A stretch of 64,000 nt of DNA from Terrabacter sp. 28 (GCA_000955875.1 JYOE01000011.1:186001-250000); one strand, 5' to 3'. Positions 28,006 through 39,779 are shown, numbered from the stretch's first letter. Numbers and translations are program-made. Notes: generated by a model from the sequence alone, not told the origin.

Positions 28006-28034
28006 TTGTACCGGCCGGGGACGACTGCTAACGT
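28006..28034 (+). promoter_or_regulatory. promoter of tRNA-Lys
   Basis: TTGTAC, 17-nt spacer, TAACGT, ending 11 nt before the mature tRNA 5' end. The rest of the 27901-28045 gap shows only a weak GGGCTGC/GCAGCCC inverted repeat (27955-27985). Confidence 0.6.
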
Positions 28035-28045
28035 TTCCCCTCGTT

Positions 28046-28118
28046 GCGCCGTTAGCTCAATTGGCAGAGCAAGTGACTCTTAATCACTGGGTTCGGGGTT
28101 CGAGTCCCTGACGGCGCA
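28046..28118 (+). tRNA. tRNA-Lys (anticodon CUU)
   Basis: Perfect acceptor stem GCGCCGT/ACGGCGC, anticodon stem AGTGA/TCACT with loop CTCTTAA giving CUU, T-arm with GTTCGAG, discriminator A; CCA not encoded. It separates the rhamnose module from the second catabolic cluster. Confidence 0.96.
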
Positions 28119-28127
28119 CTCCTCATG

Positions 28128-28170
28128 CAGGTAGAGCCCGGTCCACACGGACCGGGCTCTACCTGTTTTT
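28128..28170. terminator. strong intrinsic terminator between tRNA-Lys and pobA
   Basis: A 17-bp perfect stem (CAGGTAGAGCCCGGTCC and complement), ACAC loop and a TTTTT tract on the plus strand. It ends tRNA-Lys transcription and, being symmetrical in the stem, can also end the long leftward operon finishing with pobA. It is the only U-tract terminator I see in the window. Confidence 0.9.
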
Positions 28171-28184
28171 CACGCCGCCGCTCG

Positions 28185-29375
28185 CTATCTCGGAGCAGGC
28201 CAGCCCGTGTAGCCCTCCGCCAGGTAGGTGCGACCGGACGTCGAGCCGACCACCGACTGCAGCTCCGCCAGCTGGCGACGCGCGTCGAACTCCGTGCCGG
28301 CCGGGATCTGGTGCAGCAGGCGCGTCATCCAGTACGAGAAGTGCTGCGCCTTCCAGACCCGCGACAGGGCGCGGTCGGTGTACTCGTCGAGGGCGTCGAC
28401 GTCGTCCTTGCGGAGCGCCCGCTCGAGGCATTCGGCCAGGACGCGCACGTCCGCCAGAGCCAGGTTCAGCCCCTTCGCGCCGGTGGGCGGGACGGTGTGG
28501 GCGGCGTCGCCGGCGAGCAACAGGCTGCCGGAGCGCATCGGCTCGTGGACGAAGCTGCGGAAGCGGAGCACGGCCCGGTCGCAGATCGGCCCCTCCTGCA
28601 GGGTGAGACCGTTCGCGCCGACCCGGGCCTGGAGCTCGGCCCAGATGCGGTCATCGGACCACTGCGTCACGTCCTCGCTGGGATCACACTGGAAGTACAT
28701 GCGCTGCATCGACTCGGTCCGCTGGCTGATGAGCGCGAACCCTCGCGCGGAGTGGCTGTAGACCAGCTCGGCTGCGCTCTTGGGCGCCTCGCACAGGATC
28801 CCGAACCAGGCGAACGGGTACTCCTGGAAGTACTGGCGTCTGTCCACCTCGGGCACCTGCTGCCGGCACAGACTGTGGGATCCGTCCGCCCCGACGAGAT
28901 AGCGACAGCGCACCTCCTGACGGAGGCCGTCGGCGTCCACGAACCGGACGACCGGCCGCTCGGTGCCGATGTCGAGGACCTCGGTGCCGGCGACACCGAA
29001 CCGCACGTCCGCACCGACGGCTTCCCGGGCTGCCGCAAGGTCCTCGAAGACGGAGGTCTGGGGGTAGAGCCAGACGGAGGCGCCCACCAGCTCGTGGAAG
29101 TCCACGCGGTTCGAGCCGCCGCCGAAGGCGAGGTCGATCCGCCGGTGTTCGTCGCCGTGGATGAGCACGTTGTCGGAGACACCCGACTCGACGAGCAGTT
29201 GCACGCTGTCGCGCTCCAGGATGCCGGCGCGGACGGTGCTCTGGATCTCGACCCGTGACCGGTGGTCCACGACGACGCTGTCGACGCCGGCCAGCTCGAG
29301 CAGGTGGGAGAGCATGAGACCGGCCGGCCCCGCCCCCACGATGCAGACCTGGGTTGCGGTCGTGTGTGTCGTCAT
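28185..29375 (-). CDS. pobA: 4-hydroxybenzoate 3-monooxygenase
   Basis: A 396-residue class A flavoprotein hydroxylase converting 4-hydroxybenzoate to protocatechuate with NAD(P)H and O2. FAD-binding motif GAGPAGL near residue 14, the Arg-containing VRAGILERDSVQLL helix, DG motif VGADGSHSLCR, and GDAAHTVPPTGAKGLNLALADV for the flavin ribityl side. The length matches PobA (about 394). It is the terminal gene of the leftward operon beginning with the ABC importer, its ATG overlapping the preceding gene by 4 nt. PobA in a rhamnosidase operon suggests that the aglycone yields 4-hydroxybenzoate, as B-ring cleavage of kaempferol-type compounds would. No pca ring-cleavage genes are in the window. 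Confidence 0.94.
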   Translation of the reverse strand: MTTHTTATQVCIVGAGPAGLMLSHLLELAGVDSVVVDHRSRVEIQSTVRAGILERDSVQLLVESGVSDNVLIHGDEHRRIDLAFGGGSNRVDFHELVGASVWLYPQTSVFEDLAAAREAVGADVRFGVAGTEVLDIGTERPVVRFVDADGLRQEVRCRYLVGADGSHSLCRQQVPEVDRRQYFQEYPFAWFGILCEAPKSAAELVYSHSARGFALISQRTESMQRMYFQCDPSEDVTQWSDDRIWAELQARVGANGLTLQEGPICDRAVLRFRSFVHEPMRSGSLLLAGDAAHTVPPTGAKGLNLALADVRVLAECLERALRKDDVDALDEYTDRALSRVWKAQHFSYWMTRLLHQIPAGTEFDARRQLAELQSVVGSTSGRTYLAEGYTGWPAPR

Positions 29376-30235
29376 CCAGCTTCCTTTCGAGACGTCGCCT
29401 GCTCGTGGAGGGCGAGCTTGGCGAGGAGGTCACCCCAGAGCAACCGGTGGTCGACCCCGGTGAAGACTCGGCGGGAGCCCCCGGTCACCGGGTGAGGCTT
29501 GATCTCCGAGCGCGAGGACTCTGTGGTCAGCGCCGTCAGCAGGAGCGGCGGGCTGTCCCCCATGGGCCACACCTCACCGAGCTCCACGACGTCCGGCAGG
29601 TGGAGCGTGGTGAACCGTTCCCAGAGCCAGCGGCCGAGAGCACCGCTCGAGCCCAGGCCGTGCTGGAGCTCGGCGACGGACACGGCGCACTGGCGGTACG
29701 TCTCGAGCGGGAACTGGCAGACGTCCAGGTCCGCGTGGCCGAGGACGAACTCGGCGGCAGCGGCATCGGTGTCGCGGTTGTACTCCGGGGTGGCACCGTC
29801 GAGCGCGCCGCCGATCCACACCAGCGTGAGCCTCCCTGCGATGGCGGGGTCCTGCCGCAGCGCGGCTGCGACGTTGGTCAGCGGCCCCCCACACACCAGG
29901 TAGAGCGGCAGGGAGTCCTCGGAGCGGGCCTCTGCGACGATGGCCTCGACCGCATCGGGCACCGGCTCCTCAGGAGCATGGAGCGCGAAAGGTGACTCGC
30001 AGCCAGCCGCCACTCTCGGCCGGTGCGCGCCGCCGACCTCGTCGACGAGGCGGCCGGCCAGCGTGGCACCGTCGGCCGCCCGGCTCACCGGTGAGCCGAA
30101 CTGCGGTGACAGGAACGAGCTCGTCACGGCCACGAGGCGGTTGGCCGGGGACAGCAGGTGGTGGGCCAGCGCCACGAGTCCGTCCGGGTCGCCGGACCAG
30201 TCGTTGTCGACGATGACACGGCATCGTGGGCGCAC
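29372..30235 (-). CDS. nucleoside-hydrolase-like protein (IUNH superfamily)
   Basis: A 287-residue protein with the fold markers of inosine-uridine nucleoside hydrolases in altered form. The N-terminal calcium loop is VDNDWSGDPDGL instead of DTDPGxDDA. CGGPLTNVAAAL corresponds to the GPLTN block and YNRDTDAAAAEFVL to the EFN-DPEAA block, while the last Ca-ligand segment reads MGDSPP rather than the usual HDP. It may cleave an N- or O-glycosidic bond of an unusual substrate. It is coupled to pobA (4-nt overlap) and lies 58 nt after a rhamnosidase gene, so its substrate probably arises in the same pathway. True nucleoside hydrolysis is uncertain. Confidence 0.72.
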   Translation of the reverse strand: MRPRCRVIVDNDWSGDPDGLVALAHHLLSPANRLVAVTSSFLSPQFGSPVSRAADGATLAGRLVDEVGGAHRPRVAAGCESPFALHAPEEPVPDAVEAIVAEARSEDSLPLYLVCGGPLTNVAAALRQDPAIAGRLTLVWIGGALDGATPEYNRDTDAAAAEFVLGHADLDVCQFPLETYRQCAVSVAELQHGLGSSGALGRWLWERFTTLHLPDVVELGEVWPMGDSPPLLLTALTTESSRSEIKPHPVTGGSRRVFTGVDHRLLWGDLLAKLALHEQATSRKEAG

Positions 30236-30293
30236 CCTCAGGGCAGTCGCGTTCTTCGGTGTGCCTCGTCTCCGGCGGTGCGGACCGGGCCGC

Positions 30294-32996
30294 TCACTGG
30301 TGGTCGTCCGCGTTGAAGAAGAGCGCCGGCTTGTCGACGGGCGCCGGCTCCTCGATCGTGGTCGTGAAGGTGTGGCGGCCTGAGCCGACCTCGACCGGAA
30401 CGCTCCCGTCGGGCAGCACCACGGATGCCGTCGTGTTCGGAGGGACGGTCACGTCCAGGTCGAATGCGGTGCCGTCGGAGAGCGTCCAGCCCACGGCCGC
30501 AGTGCCGTACGGCGTCTCGTGGGTCGCCGACGCGGAGGTGACCCCGGGCCCCGGTCGCGGCTCGAACCGGAGGCGCCGGTACCCGGGTGCAGCGGGGGCG
30601 ATCCCTGCCACCGTGCGGTGCAGCCAGTCGGCAACGGCGCCGAAGGCGTAGTGGTTGAACGACGTCATCCCGCCGGGGTTGATCGACCCGTCGGGCAGCA
30701 TCGAGTCCCACCGTTCCCAGATCGTGGTGGCGCCCATCGTGACCGGGTAGAGCCACGAGGGGTTCTCACGCTGCAGCAACAGCTCGTATGCCGTCGCGAG
30801 CTCACCCGCGTTCGTCAGCGCATCGGTCACCAACGGCGTCCCGAGGAAGCCACTGGCGATGTGGAAGCCGTCCTTGAGGACCTGCTCGGCGAGCAGCGTG
30901 CCCGCGTACTCACGCTGCTGGGAGGTGAGCAGCTCGAACTCCAGGGCGAGGGCGTACGCCGTCTGTGACGGGAAGGCCACCCTCCCCGTGGGTGTCACGT
31001 ACTCGGCGCGGAACCGCGCCGCGGCTCGCTCGGCCAGGTCGGCGTACCTGCTGCCGTCGAGCCCGAGAACCTCGGCAGCCCGGGCAACGGTGCGCGCCGA
31101 GCGTGCCAGGTAGGCAACGGCGACGCACTGCCACGGAGTGCGTGCCGCGGCCGGGTTGTCAGGCGGGGCAGCGGTGTCCAGCCAGTCACCGAACGAGAAC
31201 CCGCCCTCGGGGATGTCGAGGTCCGTGCCGGCCCGCCGCTCGAACACGTCGATCCAGGCGGTCATCGAGGCCCACTGGTCGGCGAGCAGGCCGGCGTCGC
31301 CGGTGCGTTCGTAGAGCACCCATGGCACGACGACGGCGGCGTCACCCCAGCCGACGTCCGCCGCGAGCGGGAACGGCATCAGGTCCAGGAAGGGGACGAA
31401 CATCGGGACGACGCCGTCGTGGTCGTGGAGCTGTTCGACCGCGAGGTCGGTCAGCCAGGACTGCAGCATCCCTGACGCGTCGAAGAGGAAGGATGCCGAG
31501 GGGGCGAAGACCTGGAGGTCCCCCGTCCAGCCCAGTCGCTCGTCGCGCTGGGGGCAGTCGGTGGGCACGTCGACGAAGTTGCCGCGCATGCCCCAGACGA
31601 CGTTCTCGTGCAGCCGCTCGACGTCGGGGTCGGAGCAGGTGAACGTGCCGGTGCGCCGCAGGTCGCTGTGGACGACGACGGCCTCCAGGGCGTCGGCGGT
31701 CAGCTCGGCCGGCCAGCCCGTGACCTCGGCGTACCGGAAGCCGTGGAAGGTGAAACGCGGCTCCCACGTGCGGGGCCCCTTCCCGTCGAGGACGACGACG
31801 TCGGTCGCGTCGGCTGCGCGCAGCGGTCGCACGCCCAGCTCGCCGTGCTCGAGCACCTCTGCGTGCCGGATCGTGATCTCGGTGCCGGCCGGGGCGTCGG
31901 GCAGGTGGAGGCGCAGCCAGCCGACGAGGTTCTGGCCGAAGTCCACGATGGTCCTCCCCGACGGCGAGCTGGTGACCTCTCGCACCGCGAGGGTCTCGAC
32001 CCGCCGCACCGGCGGACCCGTGGGGGCGACCAGCGTTGACACGTCGAGCGACCCGGGCTCCACAGGCGTCCAGCCGGTGTCGTCGAAACCGGCGGTGGAC
32101 CACCCGGTGAGCTCGCGACGGAAGTCGACGGTCTCGCCCTTGTAGAGGTCTGCCCGGGTCTGCGGGCCGAGCGTCGAGCGCCATGAGCCGTCCGTCGTGA
32201 CGACGGTGCGGGTCCCGTCCGGATGCTCCACCTCCAGCTGCGCGAAGGCGCCGGTCCGCTCTCCGTAGAGCTCACGCTTGCCGGTGAACCCGAGATATCC
32301 GCGGTACCACCCGTCGGCGAGGCTGATCCCCAGGACGTGACGGCCGGGGCCGAGCAGCGACGTGACGTCGTAGGTCTGGTAACGCAGCCGGTGCCGATAG
32401 CTCGTCCACCCCGGAGCCAGCACCTGGTCGCCCACGACGGCCCCGTCGAGCTGCGCCTCGTACACACCCTGGGCGGTCGCGTAGAGGCGCGCGCGCACGA
32501 CGGGCTGGTGCAGCTCGAACTCGCGACGGAGCACGGCCACCGGCTCCCCCGTGTCGCCGGCCTCGGGCAGCACCGGGCGCACCAGCTGCGCCGTCCAGTC
32601 GGACGCCTCCAGCAGTCCCGCCTCCACGACGACGTCCGCGCTCCACGGCGACGGCTCGGCCGCGCCCTCCCCCCAGACGCGTACGCGAACGGCCCGCCGC
32701 TCGCGGCTGGTCAGCGGCGGCGCCCCCCACGGGACGAGCACCGACTCAGTCGTCTCGACCCGACCCGACGACCACACAGGGCCGTGCGACGGCTCCACCT
32801 GCACCTCGTACGCGGCCTGTCGCCAGCTCGGTGCGTCGGTCTGGGTGACCCAGGACAGTCGCGGCGTGGCCTCGCCGATGCCGATCGGCTCGCGGTGGTG
32901 CTCGACGGTGACCGGCTGGACGGTCAGGTCGCTGGTACCCCGCTCACCTTCACGCGCCACGGCGCCCGAAGGTGAGCTGGTCTGGGTCGTCGTCAC
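30294..32996 (-). CDS. GH78 alpha-L-rhamnosidase, long form A
   Basis: A 900-residue cytoplasmic rhamnosidase. It has an N-terminal Ig-like module (about 20-140, starting LTVQPVTVEHHREPIG), beta-sandwich carbohydrate-binding domains, an (alpha/alpha)6 catalytic barrel with DCPQRDERLGWTGD (480-493), and a C-terminal beta-sandwich. No export signal. The GTG start is preceded by AGGAG and overlaps the stop of the paralogue upstream by 4 nt. It is closer in sequence to the short GH78 at 13.4-15.7 kb (shared motifs and C-terminus) than to its immediate neighbour. It probably cleaves rhamnose from imported rhamnoglucosides. Confidence 0.93.
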   Translation of the reverse strand: MTTTQTSSPSGAVAREGERGTSDLTVQPVTVEHHREPIGIGEATPRLSWVTQTDAPSWRQAAYEVQVEPSHGPVWSSGRVETTESVLVPWGAPPLTSRERRAVRVRVWGEGAAEPSPWSADVVVEAGLLEASDWTAQLVRPVLPEAGDTGEPVAVLRREFELHQPVVRARLYATAQGVYEAQLDGAVVGDQVLAPGWTSYRHRLRYQTYDVTSLLGPGRHVLGISLADGWYRGYLGFTGKRELYGERTGAFAQLEVEHPDGTRTVVTTDGSWRSTLGPQTRADLYKGETVDFRRELTGWSTAGFDDTGWTPVEPGSLDVSTLVAPTGPPVRRVETLAVREVTSSPSGRTIVDFGQNLVGWLRLHLPDAPAGTEITIRHAEVLEHGELGVRPLRAADATDVVVLDGKGPRTWEPRFTFHGFRYAEVTGWPAELTADALEAVVVHSDLRRTGTFTCSDPDVERLHENVVWGMRGNFVDVPTDCPQRDERLGWTGDLQVFAPSASFLFDASGMLQSWLTDLAVEQLHDHDGVVPMFVPFLDLMPFPLAADVGWGDAAVVVPWVLYERTGDAGLLADQWASMTAWIDVFERRAGTDLDIPEGGFSFGDWLDTAAPPDNPAAARTPWQCVAVAYLARSARTVARAAEVLGLDGSRYADLAERAAARFRAEYVTPTGRVAFPSQTAYALALEFELLTSQQREYAGTLLAEQVLKDGFHIASGFLGTPLVTDALTNAGELATAYELLLQRENPSWLYPVTMGATTIWERWDSMLPDGSINPGGMTSFNHYAFGAVADWLHRTVAGIAPAAPGYRRLRFEPRPGPGVTSASATHETPYGTAAVGWTLSDGTAFDLDVTVPPNTTASVVLPDGSVPVEVGSGRHTFTTTIEEPAPVDKPALFFNADDHQ

Positions 32997-35674
32997 TGTC
33001 GTGGCTCCTCGTCGATCGTGCAGGTGAAGTCGTGCTGGCCGGGGCCGGCCGCGCTTGTGGTGCCGTCGGGCAGCACGACTTCGGCCTCGGTCCCGGCCGG
33101 GACGAACACGTGCAGGCTGAAGGCGCCGCCGAACAGCTGCCACGCCGACTCGATCCGCCCGTACGGCGACTCGTGCGCCGCCTCGGCGTGGGTGAGCCCG
33201 CCCCCGGGGCGGGGCTGCACCCGGAACCTCCGGTATGCCGGCTCGACCGGCTCGATGCCCGCGGTGTAGCGGTGCAGGAAGGAGATGACGGCGCCCTTCG
33301 AGTAGTGGTTGAGCGACTCGTGCGCCACCCCCTCGGGAGAAATGCCGTCCCACCGCTCCCAGACGGTGTTCGCTCCCCTGTCGACCATGACGAGCCAGCC
33401 GGGCTCGCCGTCCTGGAGCAGCAGCTCGTAGGCGACGTCGAGGTGCCCAGCGTCCGCCAGGACCGGCAGCAGCTGCGGCGTGGAGAGGAAGCCGGTGCCC
33501 AGGTGGGTGTCGGCCTTGCGGATGAGCTCGACCAGACGCTCGGCGACCTCTTGGCGCAGACCAGCGGGCACGAGGTCGAACGCGAGCGCGCGCACGTGGT
33601 TCGCCTGCGTGTCGGGGGTGAGCCTGCCTGCGGCATCGAGGTACTCGGCCTGCCAGGCGCTGCGCACCTGCTCGCTCAGTGTGGCGTAGCGGGTGGCGTC
33701 CTCGTCCCTGCCGAGGACGGCGGCGATGCGCGCCATCAGCCCCGCGCTGTGCGCGTAGAAGGCCGTGGCGACGTCGCCCTTGTCAGCGGCGACGAACTGG
33801 TCCACCGGGCCGGGCCCGTCGCCGGGCTCGAGCCACTCGCCCCAGTGGAACCCGGAGTCCCAGAGGTACTGCTCGTGGGGGGCGGGCTCGGGTCGTTCCG
33901 CCGCGCGCACCGGGTGCCGCTGGTCTCGCGCCATGCGTTCGGTGCGGTCCATCCAGCGCACCATGGTCGGCCACAGCTCCGCGAGGAGCTGTTCGTCGCC
34001 GTATGCGCGGTAGATCTCCCACGGCACGATCACGGCGGCATCGCCCCAGCCCGCCGACCCGTTGAGGAACGCGATGGGGCCGTCGCGGCCCTCGTGTCCC
34101 GGGGTCGGACTGACGTTGGAGATCGTGCCGTCGGGCCACTGCGCGACGGCCACGTCGCGCAGCCACTTCGTCGACAGGCCTGCGACGTCGTAGAGGAAGG
34201 CGGCGGTCGGGACGTACAGCTGCCAGTCACCGGTCCACCCGTGCCGCTCGCGGTGGGGGCAGTCCGTCGGGATGTCACAGGCGTTCCCCCGGAAGCTGCG
34301 CACCGCCGCATCGTGGAACGCGTCGAGTCGGGCGTCGCTGCTCGAGAACCAGCCGGTGCGCCGCATGTCGGTGTGGACGAACACCCCCCGCATGTCGTCC
34401 GTGGTCAGGGCCGAGGGGTGACCCTCGATGCGGACGTACTGGAAGGCGTGAGTGGTGCGCCGCGGCTCGAAGACCTCACCGGCGCGGCCGGCGGACACGA
34501 CCCGGTCGACCTGCCCGGCCGGGAGCCGGTGTGGCAGGAAGGGCAGGTCCGGCTCGAGGTTGTGCACCGTGACGTCGCCGTCGGCGTCGAGCCACTCGCC
34601 GTGGGTCAGCGTGGTCGCCGTGCCCTCGGGCCCGAGGTCCGACAGCCGGACCCACCCGTTGATGTTCTGGCCGAGGTCGACCACCTGTCGCCCGTCCGGC
34701 AGCCGCGTCACCGACACCGGCACGATCTCCTCGACACGACGCACCGGCGGCGCGGGCGAGTCGACGAGCCCGGCGAAGCCGTGGTCGACGACGAGCACCT
34801 CGTCCCAGCCTGCCTCGTCGAAACCGGGGGACGCCCAGCCTTGGTCGATCCGCGTGAGGTCCCAGCGCTCACCGGCGATGAGGTCGGCAGCGACCACGTG
34901 TCCCAGGGCACTGCTCCAGCCCTCGCCGGTGCCCAGCTCGGTGGTGCTGCCGTCGTCGTGAGTGAGCTGCAGCTGGGCGAGGAGGGCCAGCCGGGTGCCC
35001 CACTGGTCGGCGGCACGGGTGACGCCGGTCTGCCCGCGGAACCAACCGTCCGCGAGCACGACGCCGATCGCGTTGCGCCCCAACGTAACTGTGTCGGTCA
35101 CGTCATGGGTCTGCACCTGCAGACGCTCGTCGTACTGCGTGTACCCGGGCGTCAGCTCGGCGTCGCCGACGCGCGTACTGTTCACGAACGCCTCGTACAC
35201 GCCCTGCGCCGTCGCGTGCAGCCGGGCGGAGACGACCGGGCGGTCGACATCGAACTCGAAGCGCAGCAGCGAGGCCGCCCGCTCCCCCGGCGCTCCGTCG
35301 GGCATCCGGCCGGGCTCGACCCACGAGACGGCCCAGTCGTCGGTCCACAGCAGACCGGTCTCGAACCAGCCTGCGGCAGAGACTGCGCTCTCGCCCAAGT
35401 CGGTCTGCAGCGCCACCCGCCACTCGACGCGTTGGCCGGAGCCGAGCGGCGGTCCGCTGTAGGACACCAGCAGGCTGCGGTCGCTCTCGACCCATCCCGA
35501 GTCCCAGCCGTTGTCTGCAGTGATCCGGTACGCCTTCTGCTGGCGAGCGCCGTCGGGGAGCCTCCACGACAGCCGAGGCGCGGTCGTCCGGATGCCGAGT
35601 GGCTGGTCGAGGTGCTCGACGCGCAGCGCGTGCGGAGCCGAGCTTGTCGGCGTCGCAGGCGTTTTCGGCGCCAT
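32993..35674 (-). CDS. GH78 alpha-L-rhamnosidase, long form B (divergent motif)
   Basis: An 893-residue GH78 protein with the same modular order as form A, beginning LRVEHLDQPLGIRTTAPRLSW. In the catalytic barrel the motif reads DCPHRERHGWTGDW (471-484) where the two other rhamnosidases have DCPQRDERLGWTGD, so it belongs to a different GH78 subgroup and may prefer another linkage or aglycone. It is cytosolic, with no signal peptide. Its ATG overlaps the stop of the preceding ATPase gene (TGATG). It sits in the importer-rhamnosidase-PobA operon. Confidence 0.92.
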   Translation of the reverse strand: MAPKTPATPTSSAPHALRVEHLDQPLGIRTTAPRLSWRLPDGARQQKAYRITADNGWDSGWVESDRSLLVSYSGPPLGSGQRVEWRVALQTDLGESAVSAAGWFETGLLWTDDWAVSWVEPGRMPDGAPGERAASLLRFEFDVDRPVVSARLHATAQGVYEAFVNSTRVGDAELTPGYTQYDERLQVQTHDVTDTVTLGRNAIGVVLADGWFRGQTGVTRAADQWGTRLALLAQLQLTHDDGSTTELGTGEGWSSALGHVVAADLIAGERWDLTRIDQGWASPGFDEAGWDEVLVVDHGFAGLVDSPAPPVRRVEEIVPVSVTRLPDGRQVVDLGQNINGWVRLSDLGPEGTATTLTHGEWLDADGDVTVHNLEPDLPFLPHRLPAGQVDRVVSAGRAGEVFEPRRTTHAFQYVRIEGHPSALTTDDMRGVFVHTDMRRTGWFSSSDARLDAFHDAAVRSFRGNACDIPTDCPHRERHGWTGDWQLYVPTAAFLYDVAGLSTKWLRDVAVAQWPDGTISNVSPTPGHEGRDGPIAFLNGSAGWGDAAVIVPWEIYRAYGDEQLLAELWPTMVRWMDRTERMARDQRHPVRAAERPEPAPHEQYLWDSGFHWGEWLEPGDGPGPVDQFVAADKGDVATAFYAHSAGLMARIAAVLGRDEDATRYATLSEQVRSAWQAEYLDAAGRLTPDTQANHVRALAFDLVPAGLRQEVAERLVELIRKADTHLGTGFLSTPQLLPVLADAGHLDVAYELLLQDGEPGWLVMVDRGANTVWERWDGISPEGVAHESLNHYSKGAVISFLHRYTAGIEPVEPAYRRFRVQPRPGGGLTHAEAAHESPYGRIESAWQLFGGAFSLHVFVPAGTEAEVVLPDGTTSAAGPGQHDFTCTIDEEPRQ

Positions 35675-36719
35675 CACGGGTGAGGCACCGTCAGTCGGTC
35701 CAGCAGCTGCGGGACCCGCTCGGCGTGGTGACACGCAACCGACTTCCCGTCGACGGGTCTGAGTGCCGGACGCTCGTCGACGCACACGTCGGTCGCCAGC
35801 GGGCAGCGCGGCGCGAACGGGCACCCGCCTGCTGTCGGCTGCGCCGACCCGGCCGAGCCGATGCCTAGGGCCTCGCGGGCGACCCGTCGCAAGGCCTGCT
35901 CGGCGGGGCGCGGCACCGGCGCCGCCGCCGTCAGCGCGGCGGTGTATGGGTGCCGGGAGTGCGAGGACACGGCTTCGACCGGGCCGGTCTCCATGACCTG
36001 GCCGCGGTAGAGCACGACCGACCGCTGGGCGAGGAAGCGGACCACCCCGAGGTCGTGGGCGATGAACATGAAGGCGAGCCCGCGCTGGTCGCGCAGGTCT
36101 GCGAGCAGGTTGAGCACCTGGGCCTGCGTCGACAGGTCGAGGGCCGACACCGGCTCGTCGAGCACGACGACCTTGGGGTCGCACACCAGGGCCCGGGCGA
36201 TGGCGATCCGCTGGCGCTGGCCTCCCGAGAACTGGGTCGGGTATCGGTCGACGGCGTCGCCGGGCAAGCCCACGGACTCCAGACCGGCTCGAGCCTTCGC
36301 CCACGCCTCCGCACCCTTGAGGCCCAGGAGCCGCAGCGGCTCGACGAGCGTCTGGCCGATGGTGCGCGCCGGGTTGAGCGAGGAGTACGGGTCCTGGAAC
36401 ACCACCCGCAGGTCGGCCACGAGCCGGCTGCGCTGCTTGAGCGACAGGGACGTGATGTCACGCCCGTGCAGCTTGACCGTGCCTCCGGCCGGCGGATGGA
36501 GACCGAGGACCGCCTTGCCGATCGTGGACTTGCCCGAGCCGGACTCGCCCACGACCCCGAGGGTCTCGCCGGGCCAGATGTCGAAGCTGACGCCGTCGAC
36601 GGCCGGAGGGGCGCTGCGGCCACGGCGACCCGAGCCGTAGCGGACCACGAGGTCGCGCACCTCGAGGACCGGAGCAGTGGTGTCGGCCGGTGCGGTGGCG
36701 GCGGGAGCACTGGTGGCGG

Positions 36720-36723
<4 letters not shown>
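35674..36723 (-). CDS. oligopeptide-type ABC transporter ATP-binding protein (DppF/OppF-like)
   Basis: A 349-residue ATPase: Walker A GESGSGKST, Q-loop, signature FSGGQRQRIAIARAL, Walker B VVVLDEPVSALD, H-loop IAHDL. The C-terminal oligopeptide-transporter extension has the cysteine-rich CPFAPRCPLATDVC. It is the second ATPase of the importer; the first is fused to a permease in the gene upstream. In carbohydrate loci such Opp-type systems import oligosaccharides or glycosides rather than peptides. Confidence 0.93.
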
Positions 36724-38764
<2,041 letters not shown>

Positions 38765-38768
<4 letters not shown>

Positions 38769-39706
38769 GACGTGCGCACCTTCGGGTCAAGGGCCGCGAC
38801 GACGACCTCGAGGAGCAGGTTCGTTGCGACGACGACGATCGTCGCGATGACGACCACGCCGACGAGCGCCGGCAGGTCGTGGGAGCTGGAGGCAGCCTGG
38901 CTCGCCTGCCCGAGACCGGGCAGCGCGAAGAGGTTCTCGATGATCACCGAGCCACCGAAGAGGGCGATGAACTGGATGCCGAGGACAGAGACGACGGGCA
39001 CGCTCGCGTAGCGCAGGGCGTGCACGTAGAGGATGCGCCACTCGGGGGTGCCCACGGCGCGGAGAGTGCGGATGTGCTCCTGTCGCAGGGCCTCCCGCAT
39101 GCCGGCGCCTGCCGTGCGGGCGATGATCGCCGCCCCGCCAACCGTGAGGGTCAGCACCGGCAGCGCCAGGCTCGTCAGCCAACCGAGCGGGTCGTCGCCG
39201 AACGGCGTGTAGCCAGTCGCCGGCAGCCAGCCCAGCTGGAGGGAGAGCACGTAGACCAGGAGGATGCCGACCCAGAAGGCCGGCAACGAGAGGGCGATCC
39301 CGCTGCTGGACGTGATCAGCCGCCCGAGGCGGCCGCCGCGGACGGCTGCCGTGACTCCGAGCACGATCCCGACGACTCCCGACAGGAGGGTCGCGAAGAT
39401 GGCGATCGAGGCGGTGACGGGCAGCCGGGCCGCGAGGTCCGCGCCGATGTCCTTGCTGTCGATCAGCGACGTGCCGAAGTCGAGCCGCAGCAGGTCGGCG
39501 AGGTAGTCGACGAACTGCCGCCACAGCGGGAGGTCCCACCCGAGTTCGTGGTTGTACTGCGCGATCTGGGCGGCCGTCCCGGACGCACCCGCCTTGATGG
39601 CGCCGGGGCTGCCGGGAGTGGCGTGCACCAGCAGGAAGCTGATGAGGACGGCGGCGAGCACCGTCAGGACGGCCAGCGCCAGCCGCCGGGAGAGAAAGGC
39701 GAACAT
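38765..39706 (-). CDS. oligopeptide-type ABC transporter permease (DppB-like)
   Basis: A 313-residue inner-membrane permease with six hydrophobic segments and family blocks MFAFLSRRLALAVLTVLAAV, LVHATPGSPGA, SLPAFWVGILLVYVL and EHIRTLRAVGTPEWRI (EAA loop). The internal ATG with GAGGA about 8 nt upstream was preferred to a much longer frame that runs back through an intergenic hairpin. It overlaps the fused permease-ATPase gene by 4 nt. Confidence 0.92.
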
Positions 39707-39779
39707 CGCGGGTTCCTCGTCTGGTTGTCGACGGCCGGAGTGGCCGAGGGTGGCGTCGGCCGAAGGGCCTGGGCCAGTG

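Noticed and set aside
32972..35683. A 903-codon open frame on the plus strand
   Set aside because: It is antisense to the second long GH78 gene; no motif, and the same mirror-frame composition.
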